Translations under genes and position numbers: made by a program
The notes under the pieces: model-generated
Seen by the model: the letters and a program-made list of their open reading frames with translations, nothing else
What the model was told of the DNA's origin: nothing
Database searches by the model: none
Shown: positions 56,040 to 63,486 of the stretch, piece after piece
How the letters are laid out: each line of letters starts with the position of its first letter
How positions within the stretch are numbered: position 1 is the first letter of the stretch
Origin: Rhodopseudomonas_A palustris_F
GTDB taxonomy: Bacteria > Pseudomonadota > Alphaproteobacteria > Rhizobiales > Xanthobacteraceae
Assembly (NCBI RefSeq): GCF_000013745.1
Contig: NC_007925.1
Coordinates: 806,001-870,000, forward strand
DNA: 64,000 nucleotides
Reading direction: 5' to 3'

Positions 56040-56084
56040 AGCAGGATGACGATTCTTCGAATCGTCATCCTGCTCTAGCTTTTT
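56036..56084 (+). terminator. Rho-independent terminator overlapping the lysE stop codon
   Basis: Perfect 20-bp stem: left arm 56036-56055 (starts CTAGAGCAGGATGACG), loop TTC, right arm 56059-56078, then a T-run at 56080-56084. The TAG stop of the LysE gene is the second to fourth base of the left arm. Confidence 0.85.
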
Positions 56085-56088
56085 GATT

Positions 56089-56137
56089 GAGCATGATGTT
56101 TTCCGAAAACCGGGATCCACTTTTCGGGATCATGCTC
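56089..56137. repeat. Palindromic repeat, family G
   Basis: GAGCATGATGTTTTCCGAAAA facing TTTTCGGGATCATGCTC (each arm under 22 bases, written in part). Second copy of the element at 33181. It ends at the TSUP stop codon. Confidence 0.88.
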
Positions 56138-56916
56138 TAAAAAGAAGCGATCGTGGCGCCGGCGAGATACAGCCCTAAAAGCCCCATCGCCACCAGGAAC
56201 CAGCGGCGGAACTGCGCCGCGTCCATCCGCGCCCGCACCAATTGACCGACGAACATCCCGGCGAAGGCGGTGGCCATCGCCACCGCGCCGGGCAGCGCGG
56301 TCGTCGCCGACAACAGCCCGGCCTCGGTGAGATTGAACGCCTGCGCCAGCGTGGCGACGGTGAAGAACACGCCGAGCGCCTGCACCAATTCGTCTTTTTC
56401 CAGGCCGATCGCCTGCATGAACGGCATCGACGGGATCACCTGCACCCCGGTCGCCGCGGCGACCACGCCGGTGATCAGCCCGACGAGGCCGCCGACCCAT
56501 TTCTCGTGCGCCGGGCGGACCTGGAAACGCGCCTGGCTGAGCCCGAGCCCGGCATAGATCAGCAACAGCAGCCCCAGCACCAGGGTGGCGTGATGCGCAT
56601 AGGGCCCGGTCATCAATCCGGCGCCGGCGCGGATCCCGATCGCGGTCGCCAGCATCAACGGCCACAGCCGCCGCAGGATGTCGCGCAAATAGCCGCCGAC
56701 CAAGGTCTGCCAGATATTGGTGACGATGGCCGGCACGATGACGATCGCCAAAGCCTGCGCCGGCGGCATCGCCACCGCCAACAGCCCGATCGACACCGTG
56801 GGCAGGCCGAGCCCGATCACGCCCTTGACGAAACCCGCCAGAGCGAACACCGCGGCAATCAGGATGAGGAGGGGATCGAACACGACGGTACATTGACCGA
56901 TCGGCGCAAGCCGCAC
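56137..56916 (-). CDS. TSUP-family (TauE/SafE) membrane permease
   Basis: 259 residues, eight hydrophobic helices. Family blocks AGFVKGVIGLGLPTVSIGLLA and GLITGVVAAATGVQVIPSMPFM are intact. It probably exports sulfite or an organosulfonate, but the substrate is not predictable. The start is GTG at 56916 with GGAAG upstream. It is divergent from a LysR regulator 59 bp away, the likely controller. Confidence 0.87.
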   Translation of the reverse strand: MRLAPIGQCTVVFDPLLILIAAVFALAGFVKGVIGLGLPTVSIGLLAVAMPPAQALAIVIVPAIVTNIWQTLVGGYLRDILRRLWPLMLATAIGIRAGAGLMTGPYAHHATLVLGLLLLIYAGLGLSQARFQVRPAHEKWVGGLVGLITGVVAAATGVQVIPSMPFMQAIGLEKDELVQALGVFFTVATLAQAFNLTEAGLLSATTALPGAVAMATAFAGMFVGQLVRARMDAAQFRRWFLVAMGLLGLYLAGATIASF

Positions 56917-56975
56917 AATCTGCCACTTCCGCGGCCAGCCTTCGGCGCTGACGAAGGCTGCGACGAGTGAAGCGC

Positions 56976-57866
56976 ATGCAGTTCGATCTGGTCGACCTTC
57001 GGCTGTTCGCGGCGATTGCCGAGGCGCGCAGCATCACCCACGGCGCGGCGCGATGCCATCTGGCGCTGGCGTCGGCGAGCGCGCGGATCAAGGCGCTGGA
57101 ACAGCGCCTTGGCGTCGCGTTGCTGCTGCGCGGCCGTCGCGGCGTGACGTTGACCGCCGCCGGCGACAGCCTGCTCGACCACGCCCGCATCGTGCTGCAC
57201 GCCACCGAAACCCTGCGCGGCGATCTTTCGGCCTATGCGCGCGGCGTCAAAGCCAGCGTGCGACTGATCGCCAACACCGCCGCGTTGTCCGAACATCTGC
57301 CGAAAGCGCTGGCGGCTTTTCTCAGTGCCCATCCCAACATCAGCATCGACGTCGAGGAGCGCGAAAGCGCGGAGATCGCCGCGGCGATCGCCGCCGGCGC
57401 CGCCGACATCGGCTTGGCGATTGACCAGGCGTTGCCGGACAACATCGAGCGCTTTGCGTTCTGCGACGACCGGCTGGTGCTGGTGGCGGCGAAGGGCGAC
57501 GCTGTCGCCGGTCGCCGCGCCGTCGATTTCGCCGCGGTGCTGGATCGTGACGTCATCGGGCTTGCGCAAGGCAGCGCGCTGCAGGATCACCTCGCCCGGC
57601 AGGCCGCGCGGCTGGGCGCCCGGCTGCGCTTTCGGGCGCGGCTGAAGGATTTCGATGCGATCTGCCAGATGGTGGCGGCCGGAGTTGGCGTGGCCGTGGT
57701 GCCGGAGGCGGCGGCGGCGCGCTGTGCCCGCAGCATGCCGCTCGCAGTGCTGCGGATTCGCGATCCCTGGGCGAGCCGCAAGCTGGTGATCTGCGTGCGC
57801 AGTCTCAAGGCGCTGCCGAAGCCGGCGCAGCAGCTCGCCGAGCATCTGCGCCGCGCGGCGCACTAG
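56976..57866 (+). CDS. LysR-family transcriptional regulator
   Basis: 296 residues. HTH in DLVDLRLFAAIAEARSITHGAARCHLALASASARIKALE (about 5-43), then the effector-binding domain. The ATG at 56976 with GAGTGAAG upstream is preferred; a GTG at 56967 is possible. Divergent from the TSUP permease, the arrangement of a local regulator. Confidence 0.9.
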   Translation: MQFDLVDLRLFAAIAEARSITHGAARCHLALASASARIKALEQRLGVALLLRGRRGVTLTAAGDSLLDHARIVLHATETLRGDLSAYARGVKASVRLIANTAALSEHLPKALAAFLSAHPNISIDVEERESAEIAAAIAAGAADIGLAIDQALPDNIERFAFCDDRLVLVAAKGDAVAGRRAVDFAAVLDRDVIGLAQGSALQDHLARQAARLGARLRFRARLKDFDAICQMVAAGVGVAVVPEAAAARCARSMPLAVLRIRDPWASRKLVICVRSLKALPKPAQQLAEHLRRAAH

Positions 57867-57917
57867 CCGCTTCCGCCTCGCTTGGAAGCTCCTGGAAGCT
57901 ACTGCGGGCACTGACTT

Positions 57918-58074
57918 CACCTCTCCCCGCTGCGCGGGGAGAGGTCGATCCGGCGAAGCGCAGCGAAGCCGGGTCGGGTGAGGGCCGGGCAGTGCGTTTG
58001 TTACGATCGCGGCATGCGCTGGTCGGCAGCGCCCCTCACCCCAACCCTCTCCCCGCAAGAGCGGGGCGAGGGGG
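57918..58074. repeat. Palindromic repeat, family A variant
   Basis: Left part CACCTCTCCCCGCTGCGCGG with its own hairpin, right part CCCAACCCTCTCCCCGCAAG with GCGGGGCGAGGG; the whole is an imperfect dyad of about 157 bp between convergent genes. Confidence 0.8.
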
Positions 58075-58138
58075 CTCGCTGCCTGCGGGGCGATGTCTTG
58101 CTTTCGCAGCGACGGGCGTGGCGGGCCCCGCTTCGGGG

Positions 58139-58924
58139 CTAGCCGTTCAGCACTTTCATCGCGGCTTGGTGGATCCGCGGATCGCCGGCGGCGATGATGC
58201 GGCCGCCGTGTTGCGCCGGTCCACCTTCCCAGGTGGTGATGACGCCGCCGGCGCCGGTGACGATCGGGATCAAGGCGGCGACGTCGTAAGGCTTCAGCTC
58301 GGTCTCGATCACCAGGTCGAGATTGCCGGCGGCCAGCATGCAATACGAGTAACAATCGCCGCCATAGCGCGACAGCCGGACCTGGTTTTCGATCCGCGCA
58401 TAGGCGGCGCGGTCGTCGGCATTCATCAACAGCGGGCTGGTGGTGTAGGTGGTGGCGTCCTGCAGCAGCGCGCAGCGCCGCACCGCCAGCTTGCGCTCGC
58501 CGGACGGGCCGCGATAGGTCGCCGACTGGCTGTCGCCGGAAAACCGCTCGCCGATGAACGGCTGATGCATCATGCCGTAGACCGGGGTGCCCCGATGCAG
58601 CAGCGCGATCAGCGTGCCCCAGATCGGGAAGCCGGCGATGAAGGATTTGGTGCCGTCGATCGGATCCAGCACCCAGACATATTCGGCGCCTTCGTTCTCG
58701 ATGCCGAATTCCTCGCCGACGATGCCGTGCTGCGGGAAGCTGTCCTTGATCAGCCGGCGCATCACCGCCTCGGCGGCGCGGTCGGCTTCGGTCACCGGAT
58801 CGAACTCATGGCCGGGCGTGCTCTTGTTGTCGATCGCCAGCGACGTTCGAAACATCGGCAGGATGGTCTCGCCGGATGACGTCGCAAGCCGCCCGATGAA
58901 GGCAGTGAAATCGATAACCGTCAC
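58139..58924 (-). CDS. hisN: Inositol monophosphatase-family phosphatase (HisN-type histidinol-phosphatase)
   Basis: 261 residues. Metal and phosphate ligands are in IVGEEFG, WVLDPIDGTKSFIAGFPIWG (motif WxLDPIDGT) and the C-terminal LKPYDVAALIPIVTGAGG. The length and the KSFIAGFPIWGTLIA block fit the HisN group of inositol-monophosphatase-like histidinol-phosphatases in alphaproteobacteria; a SuhB-type inositol phosphatase is the alternative. ATG at 58924. Confidence 0.88.
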   Translation of the reverse strand: MTVIDFTAFIGRLATSSGETILPMFRTSLAIDNKSTPGHEFDPVTEADRAAEAVMRRLIKDSFPQHGIVGEEFGIENEGAEYVWVLDPIDGTKSFIAGFPIWGTLIALLHRGTPVYGMMHQPFIGERFSGDSQSATYRGPSGERKLAVRRCALLQDATTYTTSPLLMNADDRAAYARIENQVRLSRYGGDCYSYCMLAAGNLDLVIETELKPYDVAALIPIVTGAGGVITTWEGGPAQHGGRIIAAGDPRIHQAAMKVLNG

Positions 58925-59225
58925 GGGGATTCCTTCTGAGACCGGGGTGGCAAGGTTGATGTATGGCGTAATGCAATCCGCCGCCGCTTGCTCTTATAAT
59001 TACGTCGAGGACCTGGAGAAATCGCCAGCGGTGACCGCGTGCGGGCCTTTCGACTTTCGGATCGGGTTGCGTCTGGGTGCGGTTTCCCGCGCCCGCGGCT
59101 TCGAAATCAGGGTTGTGAGGGGCTAAATTTACACCATGAGCTCATGCGAATCCCTGGCGCAGTCGCGTAACATACTGATATTTTTAGCGAAACTACGTGC
59201 GTGGTCGCGTCGAATGGTGTTCTGA

Positions 59226-59241
59226 CATGCAATTTTGCATG
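59226..59241. promoter_or_regulatory. 16-bp palindrome upstream of the sRNA
   Basis: CATGCAATTTTGCATG, a perfect dyad about 20 bp before the predicted -35 of the sRNA promoter, suitable for a dimeric regulator. The rest of the 58925-59290 gap shows no gene. Confidence 0.4.
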
Positions 59242-59290
59242 GAAAAACGCGCAAAAACGCTTGCGCTTGGTGCGGCGCAGTCTCATATTG

Positions 59291-59385
59291 TTGCGGTGCG
59301 GTAGCGCCTTGCGCTATCGCTGCCCTCCTTGGGCGTTTCCTCCCTAGACTTGGGCCGCTTGCCAACGCAAGCGGCCCTTTTTTCT
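59291..59385 (+). ncRNA. Alpha-r8 / MmgR-type sRNA (Rfam suhB family)
   Basis: Orphan transcription unit between two minus-strand genes. A promoter-like CTTGCGC, 17-bp gap, CATATT lies at about 59261-59290. The RNA would start near 59291, form a hairpin (GCGGTAGCG with CGCTATCGC, loop CCTTG, 59298-59320) and carry an open region TTTCCTCCCT. It ends in a perfect 11-bp terminator stem GGGCCGCTTGC/GCAAGCGGCCC followed by six T at 59378. The conserved TTTCCTCCCT in a single-stranded region plus a GGGCCGC terminator is the alpha-r8/MmgR signature as I recall it. The family's Rfam name comes from its position beside suhB-type phosphatases, as here. Confidence 0.75.
59352..59383 (+). terminator. Terminator of the sRNA
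   Basis: GGGCCGCTTGC, loop CAAC, GCAAGCGGCCC, then TTTTTT. There is no protein gene on the plus strand upstream. Confidence 0.92.
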
Positions 59386-59435
59386 TGTGCGGAGGGGGTC
59401 GCGATCATCCGACGGGTTCTTCGCCGGCGCGCGTG

Positions 59436-60323
59436 CTACTCCGCCGCGGCCTGAAACGAGCCGAGATCGCCGAGCGGAATCTCCGCCAGCGCGTCGGCCA
59501 GGATAGCGAAGTCGTCGATCACCTGAGCGAACCGCGCGCTGCGTTCGCGCAGCCGTTCGTCCATGTAGATCGCGCGGTTGAGCTCGACCTGTACGGCGTG
59601 CAGCCCGCTCGACGGATTGCCGTAATGTTCGGTGATGAAGCCGCCGGCATAGGGCTTGTTGCGGCCCACCGCATAGCCGCGGGCGGTCATGGCCTGCTCC
59701 ACCACGTCGGCGATCAGCGCGACGCAGCTGGTGCCGTAGCGATCGCCGATCACCACGTCGGGGCGCCGCGGCTCGTCGCGCGACAGCCCGACCGACGGCA
59801 TCGAATGACAATCCACTACGATCACCGCGCCGAATCGCTGATGCGCCTTGTTGATCAGCTTGCGCAGCGCGCGGTGATACGGCTTGTACAGCGCCTCGAT
59901 GCGCCCCAGCGCGTCGTCGACGTCGATGCGTTCGCGATAGATCTCCTGGCCGTCGCCGACCACCCGGGGGATGGTGCCGAGCCCGCCGGCCACCCGCATC
60001 GAGCGGGTATTGGCGAAGCTCGGCAACCGGCCGGCGAACATCCGCGGGTCGAGTTCGTAGGGTTCGCGGTTGACGTCGATATAGGAGCGCGGGAAATGCA
60101 CCCGCACCACCGGAAAGCCGCGGTCGCTGAGACCGGCGATCAATTCGTCCATGAACGAATCTTCCGAGCGGCGCAGCGCCGCCAGATCGATTCGCGAGGC
60201 GATCAGGAAATCCTGCGGATACACCGAGCCGGAATGCGGCGAGTTGAAAATGATCGGCGCGCGCCACAGTTGCGGTTCGACGATCTCGAACGCGGGCGAA
60301 AGCTCACCGTCAAATTCGCTCAT
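59436..60323 (-). CDS. N-formylglutamate amidohydrolase
   Basis: 295 residues. The family hydrolyses N-formylglutamate (or related formyl-amino acids) to glutamate and formate. Blocks: IIFNSPHSGSVYP, VHFPRSYIDVNREPYELDP, VVDCHSMPS and FITEHYGNPSSGLHAVQVELNR, with the zinc-binding His/Glu residues of the family. ATG at 60323 preferred; the frame to 60500 upstream is not family-like. The position next to cpdR and a tRNA-Val is conserved in related genomes as far as I recall, so a housekeeping role outside histidine degradation is possible. Confidence 0.92.
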   Translation of the reverse strand: MSEFDGELSPAFEIVEPQLWRAPIIFNSPHSGSVYPQDFLIASRIDLAALRRSEDSFMDELIAGLSDRGFPVVRVHFPRSYIDVNREPYELDPRMFAGRLPSFANTRSMRVAGGLGTIPRVVGDGQEIYRERIDVDDALGRIEALYKPYHRALRKLINKAHQRFGAVIVVDCHSMPSVGLSRDEPRRPDVVIGDRYGTSCVALIADVVEQAMTARGYAVGRNKPYAGGFITEHYGNPSSGLHAVQVELNRAIYMDERLRERSARFAQVIDDFAILADALAEIPLGDLGSFQAAAE

Positions 60324-60623
60324 CGTCGGCCGTCCCCGCCATCCGCCATCGTCGGCCTCGTCAGCCGCGCCGCGGGCCGCCGCGCTGCTGCGAGCGATTG
60401 TCGGCAATCGAAAGCGCTCTGCCAAGCGAATAAATTCTTTGCGACAGCGGAACTTAAGCCCGGGTCGGCACCCCGCTTGGTGTGTTGCCACAAGCCGCAA
60501 TCGCGCGCACAGTCGAGCGACATGCTGCGGATTTTACGGTCTGCAACTTTCACCCGAAATTTACCAAAGCTCGGGCTAAGTGGCCGGAGTGGTCCTCTCA
60601 CCCGGGTTTGACGTCCAGCCGCC
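60324..60623. other. Divergent intergenic region upstream of cpdR
   Basis: 300 bp with no gene or repeat seen. I looked for the CtrA full site (TTAA-N7-TTAA) known for cpdR-type genes and did not find it. Confidence 0.4.
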
Positions 60624-60983
60624 ATGCACAAAATTCTCCTCGCCGAAGACGACAACGACATGCGCCGGTTCCTGGTCAAGGCGCTGGAAAACGCCGGTTT
60701 CCAGGTCTCGTCCTATGACAATGGCCTGTCAGCCTATCAGAGGCTGCGGGAAGAGCCGTTTGAAATGCTTCTAACCGACATCGTGATGCCGGAGATGGAC
60801 GGCATCGAATTGGCGCGCCGCGCCTCCGAACTCGATCCCGACATCAAGATCATGTTCATCACCGGATTCGCCGCGGTGGCGCTGAATTCCGATTCCGAGG
60901 CGCCGAAAAACGCCAAGGTGCTCGCCAAGCCCGTGCACCTGCGGGAATTGGTCAGCGAAGTGAACAAAATGCTGGCGGCGTAA
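60624..60983 (+). CDS. cpdR: Cell cycle response regulator CpdR
   Basis: 119 residues, a single receiver domain. Acidic pocket LAEDDND, phospho-acceptor Asp in LLTDIVMPEMDGIEL (Asp52), Thr in MFITGFAAVA, and Lys in VLAKPVHLRELV. No output domain. CpdR directs ClpXP to the cell pole and controls degradation of CtrA and other factors; length, lack of output domain and location beside N-formylglutamate amidohydrolase fit. ATG at 60624. Confidence 0.93.
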   Translation: MHKILLAEDDNDMRRFLVKALENAGFQVSSYDNGLSAYQRLREEPFEMLLTDIVMPEMDGIELARRASELDPDIKIMFITGFAAVALNSDSEAPKNAKVLAKPVHLRELVSEVNKMLAA

Positions 60984-61053
60984 ATCTCCGCGCAAGGCTG
61001 CTTGCCTGCGCGGCGTGAAGCCGATATACGGACCCACCCGTGAAGACCTAATA

Positions 61054-61128
61054 GGGCGCGTAGCTCAGCGGGAGAGCACCTCGTTGACATCGAGGGGGTC
61101 ACAGGTTCGATCCCTGTCGCGCCCACCA
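61054..61128 (+). tRNA. tRNA-Val (GAC)
   Basis: Acceptor stem GGGCGCG/CGCGCCC, D arm GCTC..GAGC, anticodon stem CCTCG/CGAGG with loop TTGACAT (anticodon GAC, valine), variable GGGTC, T arm ACAGG/CCTGT with TTCGATC, discriminator A and encoded CCA at 61126-61128. No mismatch in the stems. Confidence 0.97.
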
Positions 61129-61335
61129 TTCCGCCCCGCCGTCGCAGCGCACATCGTCCGACCCTCGGGGCTCCCGAACAATCCCGTGTTATTCCAATGC
61201 GTTGGCGGAACCCGCCGGGGCCATCGCTCCGTCGCCGCGCGGGCCGTGCCGGTCGCTGCTGCGACAGGGTCGCGACAACCGCCTGCGACGGCCGCGATGT
61301 TGAGAACCGCCGCGATCTGGCGCAAGGTTTTTGCG

Positions 61336-62142
61336 ATGATTTGGGCCCCGACCATGCAGCCAGAACCAGAGCGTTTGATCGAATCGGCAACCGCCTCGCG
61401 ATTCGCGGTGACGCGCAGCTGGATCAATCGCGTCGCGACCTGGTTCAACCGCGCCACCTTCCGGATCAAGCGCGGCACGCCCGCCGAAACTCTCGAAGAG
61501 GTCGGCCGGCGCTGGCGGCTCGAGCCGAAGCCGAAACAGGTCCTGCTGCAGCTCGGCGCCAGCAAGCCGGGCGCGGCATTCATCGACGAGAAGGTGCAGG
61601 CGATCAACCGCGCCGCGTTCCATCGTTCGGCATTCGCGCTCAACGCGGCGACGCATCTGGTGTTCGTCGATCTCGCCGCGCAGCTGACGATGTCGTGGCC
61701 CGCGCTGAAGGCCGCGGCCGTCGCCGCCAATCTGGTGCTGGCGTTGGTCGCGCATTTCGAAATGCGGAAGAATTTTCGCGCGCTGCTCGCCGGGCCCAAT
61801 GCGCTGCCGAAGAAGCGGCGGTTCTGGGGCCTGATGGCAAATCCGAAATACAACCGCGCGGTGAAGAAGAGCTCGAAGCCGCACGCCAAGGCCGCCTGGA
61901 AGGAAAAGTCGCTGTATCGGCTGGGCTACTTCGTCAATGCCGGCGCGATCTTCTTAGGCTCGCAATTCATCATTCCGCCGGAGCGGCTGGTGTTTCCGTT
62001 CGGCTTCATCATCGGCAAGATCACCGGATTGATGTCCACGCTGGTGATCGTGTTCGACATCTGGCGCGGCGTGCGCGCCGGCGAGGATTCTAGGCTCGCC
62101 CGCGAGCGCGAGATCGCGGTGTATCGGCATTTGGATATTTAG
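61336..62142 (+). CDS. Hypothetical membrane protein
   Basis: 268 residues that I do not recognise. A basic, charged N-terminal half (NRATFRIKRGTPAETLEEVGRRW) is followed by two pairs of hydrophobic stretches (AATHLVFVDLAAQLTM, AAAVAANLVLALVAHF; YFVNAGAIFLGSQFII, LVFPFGFIIGKITGLMSTLVIVF). It probably sits in the inner membrane. Start uncertain: ATG at 61336 has AAGG upstream, with 61297 and 61354 as alternatives. The longer frame back to 61015 runs through the tRNA and is not used. No domain name can be given. Confidence 0.65.
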   Translation: MIWAPTMQPEPERLIESATASRFAVTRSWINRVATWFNRATFRIKRGTPAETLEEVGRRWRLEPKPKQVLLQLGASKPGAAFIDEKVQAINRAAFHRSAFALNAATHLVFVDLAAQLTMSWPALKAAAVAANLVLALVAHFEMRKNFRALLAGPNALPKKRRFWGLMANPKYNRAVKKSSKPHAKAAWKEKSLYRLGYFVNAGAIFLGSQFIIPPERLVFPFGFIIGKITGLMSTLVIVFDIWRGVRAGEDSRLAREREIAVYRHLDI

Positions 62143-62200
62143 GTTGAAGATGATCGACGTCCGGATCGATGGGGCGGACTGCGCCAACCGAGAAGAATGC

Positions 62201-62330
62201 CGTCATTCCGGGGCGCGAGGGCGTCAGCCCGAGCGAACCCGGAATCTCGCTGCCGGGGGGCGGGCAGCAGAACCTGTGGCGAGATTCCGGGTTCACTCGC
62301 CGCTCGCGCGGCTCGTGCCCCGGAATGACA
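62201..62330. repeat. Palindromic repeat, family B
   Basis: CGTCATTCCGGGGCGCGAGG at the left and GTGCCCCGGAATGACA at the right, with inner GAACCCGGAATCTCG and GAGATTCCGGGTTC. Confidence 0.88.
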
Positions 62331-62357
62331 GTGTCGTGGTTATCGAACGCAATTGGA

Positions 62358-62507
62358 TCAGCCGCAGTCACTGCAGGTTTTGACCGCAACATCGCGGCAC
62401 TGGTGCCGGCCGTTGGTGGCAATGGTCAGTCCGCGGCACATCCAGCTCTTGGCGATCACCCGCAAGGGATCGCGGGCGAGCTGATACAGCACATAGATAT
62501 CGAGCAT
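62358..62507 (-). CDS. Small Cys-containing protein (49 aa)
   Basis: 49 residues. ATG at 62507 with GGAG seven bases upstream. Sequence features: a hydrophobic/aromatic start (LDIYVLYQLARDPL), then CRGLTIATNG, CRDVAVKTCSDCG; four cysteines in the last 27 residues, the last pair in CSDC. It lies on the same strand as wrbA, 95 bp downstream. Too short for the usual ORF cut-off; I keep it because of the ribosome binding site and protein-like composition. Unrecognised. Confidence 0.5.
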   Translation of the reverse strand: MLDIYVLYQLARDPLRVIAKSWMCRGLTIATNGRHQCRDVAVKTCSDCG

Positions 62508-62602
62508 CGCATTTCTCCGATCAGCCCAAGACAACGTGGGCCGATCGGCCCGAAGTTCAAATAGGAGGCGAGCGGCGTTCGTGAAGCGCCGCCCCGCGTC
62601 TA

Positions 62603-63202
62603 TCAGCCATGCAACTTGATCGCGGTCTCGGCGATCACTTTTCCCTGATAGCGCGCGCCGCCGAGTTCGTTGGCGCTGGGCTGCCTGGCGCCATCGCCGC
62701 CAGTGATGGTGGTGGCGCCGTAGGGCGAGCCGCCGGCGACTTCGTCGAGCGTGGTCAGCCCGCCGTAGCCGTAGTTCAGTCCGACCACCACCATGCCGAA
62801 ATGCAACAGGTTGGTGATGATCGAGAACAGCGTGGTTTCCTGGCCGCCGTGCTGGCTCGCGGTCGAGGTGAAGGCGCCGCCGACCTTGCCGTGCAGCACG
62901 CCCTTGGCCCACAGGCCACCGGCTTGGTCGAGGAAATTCGCCATCTGCGAGGTGATGCGGCCGAACCGGGTGCCGGTGCCGATGATGATGGCGTCGTAAT
63001 TGGCGAGATCGTCGACGGTGGCGATCGGCGCCGCCTGATCGAGCTTGTAGTGCGAGGCCTTGGCGATTTCGGGCGGCACCAGTTCGGGAACGCGCTTGAT
63101 GTCGACGGTGGCGCCGGCTTCGCGCGCGCCTTCGGCCACCGCGTTGGCCATGGTTTCGATGTGGCCGTAGGCCGAATAGTACAGAACGAGGACTTTTGCC
63201 AT
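62603..63202 (-). CDS. wrbA: NAD(P)H:quinone oxidoreductase, type IV (WrbA)
   Basis: 199 residues. WrbA is a tetrameric FMN enzyme that reduces quinones by two electrons and avoids semiquinone stress. FMN-binding N-terminal VLVLYYSAYGHIETMANAVAEGA, then GTGTRFGRITSQMANFLDQ, FTSTASQHGGQETTL and GSPYGATTITGGDG, all characteristic of WrbA (each shown within limits). ATG at 63202. Confidence 0.95.
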   Translation of the reverse strand: MAKVLVLYYSAYGHIETMANAVAEGAREAGATVDIKRVPELVPPEIAKASHYKLDQAAPIATVDDLANYDAIIIGTGTRFGRITSQMANFLDQAGGLWAKGVLHGKVGGAFTSTASQHGGQETTLFSIITNLLHFGMVVVGLNYGYGGLTTLDEVAGGSPYGATTITGGDGARQPSANELGGARYQGKVIAETAIKLHG

Positions 63203-63324
63203 TTTGGGCTCCTTAAGGTCAGAGGGAAGGACGCGAACGTAGCGTCCGGGATTTCAGTGCAATGCGGACAGCGTGATCGGCTTTCCGCGCTGGCGGCGTA
63301 TCGAAAAACTCGCGCCCCTCTCCG

Positions 63325-63414
63325 CGTCATGGCCGGGCTTGTCCCGGCCATCCACGGAAACAGCCAACGCGTCGCTCGTGGGCGTGGATGGCCGCGACGA
63401 GCGCGGCCATGACG
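63325..63414. repeat. Palindromic repeat, family D
   Basis: CGTCATGGCCGGGCTTGTCC at the left facing GAGCGCGGCCATGACG at the right. The remaining parts of the 63203-63486 gap show nothing else. Confidence 0.88.
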
Positions 63415-63486
63415 TGGTGAGCGAACTGCCTGATCGGATTCTCTGCATTCCGGTCAGGCTCGCAGGATGAGGTCGCTTAGTTCGCG

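Noticed and set aside
61015..61335. Longer start for the hypothetical membrane protein at 61336
   Set aside because: The frame would read through the complete tRNA-Val gene.
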